Of a stretch of DNA of 58,687 nt, positions 47,435 through 56,241 are shown piece after piece. A program made the position numbers and the translations under genes. Within the stretch, counting starts at the first letter, position 1. Each line of letters begins with the position of its first letter. Source of the stretch: Dactylosporangium sp. AC04546 (GTDB lineage: Bacteria > Actinomycetota > Actinomycetes > Mycobacteriales > Micromonosporaceae); contig NZ_JAHYSG010000079.1 of the NCBI RefSeq assembly GCF_022095675.1, positions 1 through 58,687 on the forward strand, written 5' to 3'. The notes under the pieces were generated by a model. It was not told the origin of the DNA. It searched no databases and saw only the letters and a list, made by a program, of their open reading frames with translations.

Positions 47435-48909
47435 GACGCTCCCGTAATGCGCTGCGCGGCGAGGCGGCCAGAGATGAGGACCATTGGCACGCCGACGCCG
47501 GGCTGGGTGCCCGAGCCGGCGAAGACCACGTTGGACAGTGTGGGGTGGACGTTGCCGGGCCGGAAGGGCCCGGTCTGCCGCAGGGTGTGCGCCGCCGCGA
47601 ACGGGGTGCCCGCGGCCATGCCCTGATCTGCCCAGTCGGCCGGGGTCACGAACCTCGAGACCTCGATGGCGTCGCCGAATCCGCGGTACCCCCGCTGCTC
47701 CAGCGTCGCGATGAGCTCGCTCCGGTACGTGCCGGCCAGCGAGCCGCGCCAGTCGAGCAGCGGGGCGTTCAGGTTGGGGGTCGGCGCGAGCACGTAATAC
47801 GTGTGGCGGCCCTCCGGCGCGAGCGACGGATCGCTGCGGGTCGGGTTGGTGACCAGCAGCGAAGGATCACTCATCAGCCGGCCCCGGTCGATCACCTCGT
47901 CGAACGTCTCACGCCACGAACGGCCGAAGTGGATGTTGTGATGCGCGATTCCACCGTACCCCTGGCGCGACCCGACATGCAGCACTACGCACGACGGCGA
48001 GTACCGCAGCCGGCGGCGCAGCGGACCAGTCGGCAGCAGGTCGTAGGCGACTGGCAGGTCCGGGTTGAGCACGACGGCGTCGGCCGGGAACCGCCGCCCG
48101 TCGGTGGTGACGACGCCGGACGCGCGGCCGTGGCTGACCTCGACCCGCTCGACGGTCGCGCCGTAGTGGATCGAGACGCAGTGCTTGGTGGCGACGTCGG
48201 CCAGGGCCCGCGAGACGGCGTGGATGCCGCCGCGCGGGAAGTAGACGCCGGCCACCGAGTCGAGGTACGCGATCACCGCGTAGAGGGCGAGGGCCTGGTG
48301 CGGCGCGACCCCGGCGTACATCGCCTGGAACGAGAAGATCCGGCGGGTCCGGGGGTCGTGGAAGAACGAGTCCACCTTGGACTGGAGCCGGCCGAACCCG
48401 CCCAGCCGGATCAGCCGCCACAGGTTGGCCGTCACCAGGTCGCGGGGCGAGTCGAGGTTGCGGTCGATGAAGTCGGCCCGCTCCAGGGCCCACAGCTCCC
48501 GCGCGTACTCGACGAACCGCAGGTAGCCGTCCGCCTCGCGGGACCCGCAGACGCGCGCCACCTCGCCGGCCATGCGGGCCGTGTCGGCGATGACGTCGAG
48601 GGTGGAGCCGTCGGGGAAGTGGGCGCGGTACGCCGGGTCGAGGCGGTTCAGCGTCAGCCACGCCGGCAGCTCCTCGCCGACGGTGCCGAGCAGCTCCTCC
48701 AGCAGCGAGGGCATGGTCAGCACGGTGGGGCCGGTGTCGAACTCGTAGCCGTCGACGGAGAGTTTCCCGGCCCGGCCGCCCGGGTAGTCGAGGCGCTCCA
48801 GCAGGGTGACCTCGCGACCGGCGGCTGTCAGCCGGATCGCGGCGGCGAGCCCGCCCAGGCCGGCGCCCACCACGACGACGCGATCCGTCGGTCCCGGCAC
48901 GGTTCGCAT
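47431..48909 (-). CDS. crtI: Phytoene desaturase (CrtI-type)
   Basis: 492 residues, ATG 48909 with AGGAGG at 6-nt spacing. FAD-binding N-terminus VVVGAGLGGLAAAIRL, ERLDYPGGRAG, substrate region GYEFDTGPTVLTMPSLL, and C-terminal FAD contact FAGSGTQPGVGVPMVLISGRLAA. It desaturates phytoene toward lycopene; number of steps is not read from sequence. Divergent from crtB with a 91-bp promoter region that holds direct repeats, and coupled to idi. Confidence 0.93.
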   Translation of the reverse strand: MRTVPGPTDRVVVVGAGLGGLAAAIRLTAAGREVTLLERLDYPGGRAGKLSVDGYEFDTGPTVLTMPSLLEELLGTVGEELPAWLTLNRLDPAYRAHFPDGSTLDVIADTARMAGEVARVCGSREADGYLRFVEYARELWALERADFIDRNLDSPRDLVTANLWRLIRLGGFGRLQSKVDSFFHDPRTRRIFSFQAMYAGVAPHQALALYAVIAYLDSVAGVYFPRGGIHAVSRALADVATKHCVSIHYGATVERVEVSHGRASGVVTTDGRRFPADAVVLNPDLPVAYDLLPTGPLRRRLRYSPSCVVLHVGSRQGYGGIAHHNIHFGRSWRETFDEVIDRGRLMSDPSLLVTNPTRSDPSLAPEGRHTYYVLAPTPNLNAPLLDWRGSLAGTYRSELIATLEQRGYRGFGDAIEVSRFVTPADWADQGMAAGTPFAAAHTLRQTGPFRPGNVHPTLSNVVFAGSGTQPGVGVPMVLISGRLAAQRITGAS

Positions 48910-48967
48910 GGCGGCCTCCTGGATGTTTCGCCTGGCTCAGATCGAAAGCGTAGCGTAGGCTCGAAGT

Positions 48968-48989
48968 TGCGTCGATTTGTGCGTCGATT
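48968..48989. promoter_or_regulatory. Direct repeat in crtI-crtB intergenic region
   Basis: TGCGTCGATT occurs at 48968-48977 and 48980-48989 (12-bp period), just before the crtB ribosome site GGAGG. The surrounding 91 bp are the only sequence between crtI and crtB, so it is the candidate site for the LitR-like MerR regulator. GCGTAGCGTAG lies 15 bp further left. Confidence 0.5.
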
Positions 48990-49000
48990 CTGGAGGCCTC

Positions 49001-49948
49001 ATGGAGCCACTGACCGCCTCCTACGAGCGGTGCCGCGCGCTCCACCGGTACCACGGTCGCACGTACTACCTGGCCACCAAGCTCCTGCCCACCTGGAAGC
49101 GGCGCCACGTGCACGCGCTCTACGGTTTCACGCGGTATGCGGACGAGATCGTCGACCGCACCGCGGCGCTGACCCCCCAGCAGCGCGCGGCCGAGCTCGC
49201 CGCCTGGTCGGCCGCCTTCGTCGCCGGGCTGCGCAGCCGGCCGACCGACGATCCGCTGCTGCCGGCGGTGCTGCACACCATCCAGGTCTTCGACATCGAC
49301 CTGGAGGACTTCCGCAAGTTCCTCGACAGCATGGCGATGGACCTGACTGTCACGTCGTACGCGACCTATGACGACCTGCTCGGCTACATGGAGGGCTCGG
49401 CCGCGGTCATCGGCACGATGATGCTGCCGATCCTGGAGTCCGCCGACCGCGCGGCCGCCCGGGAGCCCGCCCGCCAGCTCGGGCTCGCCTTCCAGCTGAC
49501 GAACTTCATCCGCGACGTCGGCGAGGACCTGTCGCGCGGGCGGGTCTACCTCCCCCAGGAGGACCTCGACCGGTTCGGGGTCACGCACACGGACCTGCGC
49601 GCGGCCCTCACGGCGCGGAAGAGCTCCGTCGCGATCAAGGAGCTGATCCGGTACCAGGTGGGCCGCGCACGGCAGCACTACGCCGCGGCGGCGCCCGGCA
49701 TCCCGATGCTCGCGCCGTCGTCGCAGTCGTGCATGTGGGCGGCCTTCCGGCTGTACGGCGGGATCCTCGACGAGGTCGAGGCGCAGGACTGCGACGTGTT
49801 CGTGCGGCGGGCCACGGTGCCGCGCCTTCGTCGGCTCGCCGTGGCGCTGTCCTGCCTGCTGGCCCGCCCCACCGCCGCCGCGCCCGCCGCGGCCGAGATC
49901 CCCCATCAGCGGGAGACGCTCCTGGACCTGCGGAGCACGGCCGTATGA
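49001..49948 (+). CDS. crtB: Phytoene synthase / squalene synthase-family protein
   Basis: 315 residues from ATG 49001. Two Asp-rich motifs: RYADEIVDRTA (first DxxxD) and FIRDVGEDLSRGRVYLP (second DxxxD), the latter with the Arg-x-Tyr-Leu-Pro signature of phytoene synthases. It condenses two geranylgeranyl diphosphates into phytoene. No crtE is in this window. Stop overlaps the photolyase start (ATGA). Confidence 0.93.
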   Translation: MEPLTASYERCRALHRYHGRTYYLATKLLPTWKRRHVHALYGFTRYADEIVDRTAALTPQQRAAELAAWSAAFVAGLRSRPTDDPLLPAVLHTIQVFDIDLEDFRKFLDSMAMDLTVTSYATYDDLLGYMEGSAAVIGTMMLPILESADRAAAREPARQLGLAFQLTNFIRDVGEDLSRGRVYLPQEDLDRFGVTHTDLRAALTARKSSVAIKELIRYQVGRARQHYAAAAPGIPMLAPSSQSCMWAAFRLYGGILDEVEAQDCDVFVRRATVPRLRRLAVALSCLLARPTAAAPAAAEIPHQRETLLDLRSTAV

Positions 49949-51192
49949 GGGTCGCGGTCGTCCTGTTCACCCGGGACCTGCGGATCCACGACAACCCGGC
50001 GTTGTCGGCCGCGGCCCGGGCGGCCGAACGGGTCGTGCCGCTCTTCGTCCACGACCCGGCCCTGCCGGCGCCGCGGTTCCTGGCGTCCGCTCTCGCCGAC
50101 CTCCAGTCCTCCCTGCGCCGCCTGGGCGCCGACCTGGTCGAGCGGCGCGGCGACCCGGCGGAGGAGGCGGTCAAGGTCGCCCGCGCGGTCGGCGCCGAGG
50201 GCCTGGGCCTGGCCGACGACGTCAGCCGCTACGCCCGGACCCGGCTGGCCCGCCTGACGGACGCCTGCGCCGCCGAGCGGATCGCCCTGAAGACCTTCCC
50301 GGGCGTGACCATCGTGCCGCCGGGCACGCTCCGCCCGACCGGCGGCGGCGACCACTACAAGGTCTTCACGCCGTACTGGCGGGCCTGGCAGGCGGCGCGG
50401 CTCCGCGACGTGGAGAGCGCACCGCGCAGCCTCCGCCTCCCCGACGACCTGCCGGCGTCCTGGACCCGCGACCGCGCCGTCTCGGGCCCGGCCGGCGAGA
50501 CCGCGGCGCGCCGCCGGCTGACCTCGTGGCTGCGCCACGCCGACGACTACGGGGAGATCCACGACGACCTGGCCGCCGACCGTACCTCCCGGCTGAGCCC
50601 GTACCTGCACTACGGCTGCCTGTCGTCGCGCGAGGTGGCGTCGCGCACCTCCGTCGAGCCCTTCGTGCGGCAGCTGTGCTGGCGCGACTTCTACCACCAG
50701 GTGCTCGCGTCGTTCCCGGACCTGCGCCGTCGTGCGTACCGTCCCGGCGCCCAGGACTCGTGGAAGGACGACCGTGCGGCGCTCGAGGCCTGGAAGGCCG
50801 GCCAGACGGGGATCCCGATCGTGGACGCGGGGATGCGGCAGCTGCTGGCCGAGGGCTGGATGCACAACCGGGCCCGCCTGATCACGGCGTCGTACCTGAC
50901 GAAGCACCTGGGCGTGGACTGGCGCCTGGGCGCCGACCACTTCTACGACCTGCTCCTGGACGGCGACGTGGCCAACAACTACGGCAACTGGCAGTGGGTG
51001 GCGGGCACGGGCAACGACACGAAGCCGTACCGCCGGTTCAACCCGATCCGCCAGGCCGAGCGCTACGACCCCACGGGCGACTACGTCCGCCGCTACGTCC
51101 CGGAGCTGGCCGACCTTGAGGGCAAGCAGGTCCACCAGCCCTGGCTGGTGCCGGGCAAGCGCAAGTACCCGGCACCCCTGACCCAGCCGTAG
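49945..51192 (+). CDS. Class I CPD-type deoxyribodipyrimidine photolyase
   Basis: 415 residues. N-terminal alpha/beta antenna domain (VVLFTRDLRIHDNPALSAA) and helical FAD domain with SRLSPYLHYGCLS, the ARLITASYLTKHLG helix, DGDVANNYGNWQWVAGTGND and final KPYRRFNPIRQ. Repairs pyrimidine dimers using blue light. ATG 49945 overlaps the crtB stop, so it is co-regulated with carotenoid synthesis, a light-protection operon. Length matches the Streptomyces/Micromonospora type. Confidence 0.93.
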   Translation: MRVAVVLFTRDLRIHDNPALSAAARAAERVVPLFVHDPALPAPRFLASALADLQSSLRRLGADLVERRGDPAEEAVKVARAVGAEGLGLADDVSRYARTRLARLTDACAAERIALKTFPGVTIVPPGTLRPTGGGDHYKVFTPYWRAWQAARLRDVESAPRSLRLPDDLPASWTRDRAVSGPAGETAARRRLTSWLRHADDYGEIHDDLAADRTSRLSPYLHYGCLSSREVASRTSVEPFVRQLCWRDFYHQVLASFPDLRRRAYRPGAQDSWKDDRAALEAWKAGQTGIPIVDAGMRQLLAEGWMHNRARLITASYLTKHLGVDWRLGADHFYDLLLDGDVANNYGNWQWVAGTGNDTKPYRRFNPIRQAERYDPTGDYVRRYVPELADLEGKQVHQPWLVPGKRKYPAPLTQP

Positions 51193-51196
51193 CCGG

Positions 51197-52933
51197 TTAC
51201 TTGGGCTGGGTCACCTGGCCCCGGAGGGAGATGGCCTGGAGGAAGATGTCGCCGATCTTGGCCGGGTCGGGGGCCACGAAGGTGCCGCCGCCGATCGCGT
51301 CGGTGATCTGGCGCATCTGGGCCTCGCCCACCTTGTCGCCGATGCCGATCAGGATCACCTGGACCGGCTTGGCCGGGTCGGCGGTCTTCTTCAGCTCGGC
51401 GATCAGCTGCTCCAGGGACAGGCCGCCCGCCGGGTCGTCGTTCTCGCCGTCGGTCATGACGATCAGCGAGTTGACGCGGCCGCTGTCCCAGCCCTGCTGG
51501 ACGGCCTTGTAGCCGGCCAGGATCGTGTCGTAGAGGGCCGTGTCACCGGTCTTCTTCGGGGTGATGGACTGCAGCGCCTGGAGGCAGGCGGCGCGCTGGC
51601 TCACCAGCGGACCGATCGGGACCAGCTGCTTGTAGTCCTTGGCGCCGTCGAGCTGGGTCGAGAAGGTCCAGACGCCCAGGGCCCAGGAGTCGTCGAAGAG
51701 GCTCATGCCCTTGCGGGCCGCCTCCAGGGTCACCTGCATACGGGTCGCGTTGCCCGCGGTGGGCACGGTCTCCAGCATCGAGCCGGACACGTCGATGACG
51801 GCCAGCATGCGGGCCGGCAGCGTGATCGCCTGCCACTTCTGCTGCAGGGCCTCGACGGCCGCGCCGTCCGGGAGCTGACCGGCGGCCAGCGTGCCGGGCG
51901 CGTTGGTCGGGGTCTGGAAGCCCTTGCCGGGGGCGCCGTCGGCGCCGCGCAGGCCGATCGCGCCGAGCTTGTCGCGGAACGACTGGGACTCCAGGGACTT
52001 CAGCAGCTCGGTGGCGACCGGGGCGCGCTCGCTGTTGAGCACCACGTACGGGTAGTCGAGCGAGCCCGCGGAGGGCTCCGCGTAGACCGCGGCGAGGCGG
52101 ACCGGCGGCTGCTGGGCGTTGTACTGGATGATCGTCTGCTCGGACAGCGGCGCGACCGACAGGCCGCCGCTCAGCGCGGTGGCGTCGCTGCCGCGCGGGA
52201 ACTTCTGCAGCAGGTCGGCCTTGAGCGACGAGCGGCCGGCGGCCAGGCCGCGCAGCGCGGCGGTCGCGATCTGGGTCGCCTGGGTCGGGTTGCCACCGCC
52301 GGCGGTCTGGGCGGCCGCGGCCATCGTGAGCAGCGCGGCGAGGCCGGTCGAGTCGCGGCTCGGGTCGACGATGCCGACCTTGATCTTCTGGTCGGTGGAG
52401 ACCTTCTTGATCAGATCGACGTAGCTGAGCTTCGCCTGCGGCCAGCCGAAGGTGGTCGCGATCGGCTCGGGCATGGCGAGCACGATCGGGCTGCGGGCGA
52501 TCGACTTCGCGTCGCCCTTCACGGCCTGCGGGTTGGCGGTCTTGAGCCGCAGCAGCCACAGCGACGAGTCGGGCACCCAGACGTCGGGGATGCGGGTCTT
52601 GCCGTTGGCCTGGCCGACGCCGGTCAGCGACTTCTGCGACTTCGCGGCGACGGCGGCCGCGATGTCCGCCGGGTCGGCCTCGAAGACCTCCACGTCGACG
52701 CAGTTGTCGTCGAGCTTGGCCTGGGCCGACCAGTCGGCCGCCTGTGCCTTCAGCGCGGGGACGATGTCGGCTGGCGCGCCGATGCTGAGCTTCGCGGCGT
52801 TGCCGCAGGACGGCTCCGAGTACTTCTGGAACGCGTACCAGCTGCCGGCGAGGACGACGAGCACGGCGACGGCGGCGGCGCCCATCTTGAGCGCTCCGCC
52901 TGACGACCCCGCTGAGCGGTGGCGACCTTTCAC
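51197..52933 (-). CDS. Solute-binding-like plus VWA-domain membrane protein
   Basis: 578 residues. N-terminal membrane anchor (MGAAAVAVLVVLAGSWYAFQK), then a solute-binding fold of about 300 residues (AKLSIGAPADIVPALKAQAADW, key parts SIGAPADI and VPDSSLWLLRL), then a von Willebrand A domain with the MIDAS DVSGSM, TGDTALYDT and TDGEND. Such SBP-VWA proteins are common in actinobacteria next to FHA or kinase modules, but the role is not settled. GTG 52933. The upstream stretch 52934-53124 is AT-richer and holds the promoter; no gene is seen there. Confidence 0.85.
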   Translation of the reverse strand: MKGRHRSAGSSGGALKMGAAAVAVLVVLAGSWYAFQKYSEPSCGNAAKLSIGAPADIVPALKAQAADWSAQAKLDDNCVDVEVFEADPADIAAAVAAKSQKSLTGVGQANGKTRIPDVWVPDSSLWLLRLKTANPQAVKGDAKSIARSPIVLAMPEPIATTFGWPQAKLSYVDLIKKVSTDQKIKVGIVDPSRDSTGLAALLTMAAAAQTAGGGNPTQATQIATAALRGLAAGRSSLKADLLQKFPRGSDATALSGGLSVAPLSEQTIIQYNAQQPPVRLAAVYAEPSAGSLDYPYVVLNSERAPVATELLKSLESQSFRDKLGAIGLRGADGAPGKGFQTPTNAPGTLAAGQLPDGAAVEALQQKWQAITLPARMLAVIDVSGSMLETVPTAGNATRMQVTLEAARKGMSLFDDSWALGVWTFSTQLDGAKDYKQLVPIGPLVSQRAACLQALQSITPKKTGDTALYDTILAGYKAVQQGWDSGRVNSLIVMTDGENDDPAGGLSLEQLIAELKKTADPAKPVQVILIGIGDKVGEAQMRQITDAIGGGTFVAPDPAKIGDIFLQAISLRGQVTQPK

Positions 52934-53124
52934 GGCTCTAATCCTCCGGACCGGCGGCCTCGCGGGCCTTGTACCTTCGGTTGAAAATCACTGACGGTAC
53001 GCATCCCAACAAACGAACGCCCAATCTACAAGGCGCCGATGAATCGTAGTTAAGCGAACACGCCTCGCAATCGGGGCCGGACAATCCGCCGCAAGCAGGC
53101 ATTCCAGTCGGACTTAAATCTGAC

Positions 53125-53931
53125 CTAATCGATCTCTACGGTGCCGGAGCGATCACCCATGGTGACGACCAACGGCCGGTGATCGGAGACCGGAAGCTGT
53201 GGGCTGTCCACGCCGATCACCCGCGGCAGGCGCTCGAAGCCGCGGCGATCGGCCAGGACGTGGTCGAACTGCACGCGTGGGGCCGGTGACGGGTAGGTCG
53301 GCACGCCGGCCAGCCGGCGCCAGCCGGAGAACAGCCGGGGCAGGCCGCCGGGCAGGTTCAGGTCGGCGAGCAACACGCGTGGTGCCGGCATCCGGCGCAG
53401 CGCCCGGCGGACGAGGCGCAGCTGACGGACGTTCCAGCCGGGCACGAACGACAGGTGCGTAGTGGCGATTGTCACCCGCCCGACCGGGGTCTCGACCACG
53501 GCGGCGATGAGCACCCGCGGCTCGTCGTCGAGCAGCATCATGCGCGCCTTGGGCCCCGGGATGAGGATCGGCGCCCGCAGCGGCGCCCGCGGCAGCCGGG
53601 TGATCCGCCACTCGGCGACCGGGAAGCGGCTCACCAGCGCCACGCCGTAGTGCGGTTCGCCGCCGTCCTGGTCGTCGTCGGTCGCGACCCGGAAGCTCAC
53701 GCCCGGCGTGCCCACCACGGCCGGCACGAAGAGCATCGCGGCCGCCCCCATCGCGTCGGCGGCGATCCGGGCCAGGTCGGCGTGGCCGCTGCGCTGCTGC
53801 CCGCGGTCGACCTCCTGGAGCCCGAGCACGTCGGCGTCGAGCCCCTCGATCGCCGCCCGCACCCGGTCGGCGTCGACCAGGCCGTCGGTGAGGGAGCGTC
53901 CGTTCATGAGGTTGAACGTGCCGAGCCGCAT
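53125..53931 (-). CDS. Endonuclease/exonuclease/phosphatase-family protein
   Basis: 268 residues. EEP motifs: GTFNLMNGRS at the start, LGLQEVDRG with the metal Glu, ATTHLSFVPG, LADLNLPGG (D-x-N) and SDHRPLVV with the catalytic His. It cleaves phosphodiester bonds of nucleic acids or lipids; no signal peptide is seen. It starts 4 bp after the frameshifted lipoprotein gene's end, so it is downstream in the same transcript. Confidence 0.88.
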   Translation of the reverse strand: MRLGTFNLMNGRSLTDGLVDADRVRAAIEGLDADVLGLQEVDRGQQRSGHADLARIAADAMGAAAMLFVPAVVGTPGVSFRVATDDDQDGGEPHYGVALVSRFPVAEWRITRLPRAPLRAPILIPGPKARMMLLDDEPRVLIAAVVETPVGRVTIATTHLSFVPGWNVRQLRLVRRALRRMPAPRVLLADLNLPGGLPRLFSGWRRLAGVPTYPSPAPRVQFDHVLADRRGFERLPRVIGVDSPQLPVSDHRPLVVTMGDRSGTVEID

Positions 53932-53934
53932 ACC

Positions 53935-54278
53935 TCATTGTCTGCGCCGCAGCTTGCCCACCGCCGACTTCGCGATCGTCTCGGTCTCTGCCCGGTCGAC
54001 CCCGGGCTGGCCGAAGTGCACGAGCGCGCCGTCGCGGCGGCGTCGCCGAAGCCCGCCCGGAAGATGTCGAGGAGCGGCTCGCAGCCGGCGACGCTCACGC
54101 GGCCCGCCGCGCTCACCTCGGCGCTGGGCTGGGGCGGGCTGGTCTGGTAGCCGTCGGGGAGGTCGGCCACCTCCAGCAGGGCGCCACCGGACGGCGACAC
54201 GGAAGGCGCGACCGCCGGGTCGCCGGAGCAGCCGGACAGGGCCAGCGCACATCCGGCGACGATCGGCAGGAGCCTCAT
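53935..54278 (-). pseudogene. Frameshifted small lipoprotein gene
   Basis: From ATG 54278 the frame reads a lipoprotein signal (MRLLPIVAGCALALSGCSGD, Cys17) and continues to FRAGFGDAA. At about 54030-54036, in the GC run GCCGCCGCGACGGCG, the sensible continuation switches frame to DGALVHFGQPGVDRAET, ending TIAKSAVGKLRRRQ before the stop at 53935. One missing base would restore a 114-residue protein. Either a real mutation or a sequencing/assembly error. Confidence 0.6.
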
Positions 54279-54328
54279 AGCGGCATCATGCCCCGATTTC
54301 CCGAGAAACCAGGGCATTTGGCGCGGAG

Positions 54329-55279
54329 TTACAGCAGGACCGTCGGCTGCGAGCCGCGAACCAGCGGGGTGCGCTTGCCGGTGACCAGGTTGACCTGCGT
54401 GACCCAGGAGTGGCCCTGGTGGGCGGCGGTCAACACGCCCGTGCGGGCGCCGGCGTAGACCATCTCGCGGTCGTCGGCCGCGCCGACCCGGTGGCGGTTC
54501 GCGCCGGTGGTATCGGCCTCGGTCACGCCGACGGCCGTCCCGTCCGTGGTGTACGTGGTCCAGGCGACCTTCTTGCCGTCGGCGCGCCACGCCGGCACGA
54601 CGCCGAAGCCGCTGGTGCCGTTGCCGCCGCCGCCGTAGACGTCGATCGCGCGCTCGTGGCCGGTGGCCACGGTGCCGATGCTCAGGCAGTTGTCCGCGAT
54701 GCTCTCGCACTCGCCGCCGCGGAACGCGATCCGGGTGCCGTCGGGCGACCAGGCGACGGCGTCGTCGGTGCGCAGCCGGTCGACCAGCGACGGCGCCGGC
54801 TCCTCGACCGCCGTGTCCATGACGTAGGCGACCTCGGGCAGGGCCTGGTCGCGGCAGGAGGCGGGGAAGAGGACCTCGGAGACGCCGCCCTCGGCGCTCA
54901 CGCGGTACACGCCCGGGCCGCCGGTGCAGGAGAGGGCCGCGTAGGCGATCCAGCTGCCGTCGGGCGAGAAGGACGGCCCACCGGCGGTGCGGTCGCTGAC
55001 CTGCCGCTTGCCGGAGCCGTCGGCGTTCATGATCCAGACGGTGCCGTTGTGGAGGTACGCCAGCCGCGCCCCGTCCGGCGAGAACCGCGGGCGACCGTTG
55101 ACCTCGTCCTCGGTGAGCCGCACCTCGCGGGTGCCGTCGCTGCTGTAGATCACGCCGTCGCGGACGTAGGCGACGGTCGGGCCGTCGGTGGTGGCGGCGG
55201 TGGCGGCCGAGGCGCCGATCAGACCGCCGAAGCCGGCCAGGGCGACCGTCACTGCCCTGGTGATCGTCATGCCGTTCAT
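54329..55279 (-). CDS. Secreted TolB-like beta-propeller protein
   Basis: 316 residues from ATG 55279. Signal peptide (VTVALAGFGGLIGASAATAA), then repeated propeller blades with the TolB/WD40-like consensus: GRPRFSPDGARLAYLHN, GGPSFSPDGSWIAYA, DAVAWSPDGTRIAFRGGE and VPAWRADGKKVAWTTY. Such proteins report on or bind periplasmic peptides; no enzyme motif. It is divergent from the SDR gene over 184 bp. Confidence 0.88.
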   Translation of the reverse strand: MNGMTITRAVTVALAGFGGLIGASAATAATTDGPTVAYVRDGVIYSSDGTREVRLTEDEVNGRPRFSPDGARLAYLHNGTVWIMNADGSGKRQVSDRTAGGPSFSPDGSWIAYAALSCTGGPGVYRVSAEGGVSEVLFPASCRDQALPEVAYVMDTAVEEPAPSLVDRLRTDDAVAWSPDGTRIAFRGGECESIADNCLSIGTVATGHERAIDVYGGGGNGTSGFGVVPAWRADGKKVAWTTYTTDGTAVGVTEADTTGANRHRVGAADDREMVYAGARTGVLTAAHQGHSWVTQVNLVTGKRTPLVRGSQPTVLL

Positions 55280-55463
55280 CCGTGCCCCCCGCTGTGCCGT
55301 CCCGTCCGTGTGACGCCGAGACCATCGGCGCAACCGTGTCGCACCTGAACGGTTCCCAGCCGGGAACTTCGAGACTTCACCGGACAACAATTTGCACTCG
55401 CAGTGCCTTTTTCTTGGCGCGCGGTCTTTCCGGGACCCCGTCTCACGAGCGAGTATCGGAGCC

Positions 55464-56228
55464 ATGACGAACACTGGGATGAGCCGGGTCGCGATCGTCA
55501 CCGGCGCCGCCCGCGGCATCGGTGCCGGCACCGCCGTCCGCCTCGCCGCCGACGGTCACGCCGTCGCCGTGCTGGACCTCGACGAGAACGCCTGCAAGGA
55601 CACGGTCGAGCGGATCACCACCGCCGGCGGGCGGGCGCTCGCCGTGGGCGCCGACGTGTCGGACGCCGACCAGGTCGCGCGGGCCGTCGACCGCGTCGCC
55701 GAGGAGCTCGGCCCGCCGGTCGTACTGGTCAACAACGCCGGGGTCATCCGCGACAACCTGCTGTTCAAGATGACCGACGCCGACTGGGACACGGTCATCG
55801 GCGTGCACCTGCGCGGGGCGTTCCTGATGAGCCGGGCCGCCCAGGCCCACATGACGGCGGCGAAGTTCGGCCGCATCGTCAACCTCTCGTCGTCCTCGGC
55901 GCTGGGCAACCGCGGCCAGGCGAACTACTCCGCCGCCAAGGCCGGCCTCCAGGGCTTCACCAAGACGCTCGCGATCGAGCTCGGGCCGTTCGGCGTCACC
56001 GCCAACGCCGTCGCGCCGGGCTTCATCGTCACCGACATGACGGCCGCGACTGCGGCCCGCATGAAGGTCGACTTCGAGACGTTCCAGCAGGGCGCCGCCG
56101 AGAGCATCCCGGTCCGCCGCGTCGGCACGCCCGAGGACATCGCCCACACCATCTCGTTCCTCGTCAGCGACGGCGCCGGGTTCGTGTCCGGCCAGGTGAT
56201 CTACGTGGCCGGCGGGCCACTCGACTGA
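55464..56228 (+). CDS. Short-chain dehydrogenase/reductase (FabG-like)
   Basis: 254 residues from ATG 55464 (GGAG upstream). Rossmann TGAARGIGAGTA, NNAGVIRDNLL, Ser in NLSSSSALGNRGQA, Tyr/Lys in YSAAKAG, and PGFIVTDM. Reduces a 3-oxoacyl-CoA or similar; matches FabG-type 3-oxoacyl reductases. First gene of an operon with two acyl-CoA dehydrogenases, so it probably acts in a beta-oxidation-like pathway. Confidence 0.92.
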   Translation: MTNTGMSRVAIVTGAARGIGAGTAVRLAADGHAVAVLDLDENACKDTVERITTAGGRALAVGADVSDADQVARAVDRVAEELGPPVVLVNNAGVIRDNLLFKMTDADWDTVIGVHLRGAFLMSRAAQAHMTAAKFGRIVNLSSSSALGNRGQANYSAAKAGLQGFTKTLAIELGPFGVTANAVAPGFIVTDMTAATAARMKVDFETFQQGAAESIPVRRVGTPEDIAHTISFLVSDGAGFVSGQVIYVAGGPLD

Positions 56229-56241
56229 ATCGGGGACAGCG

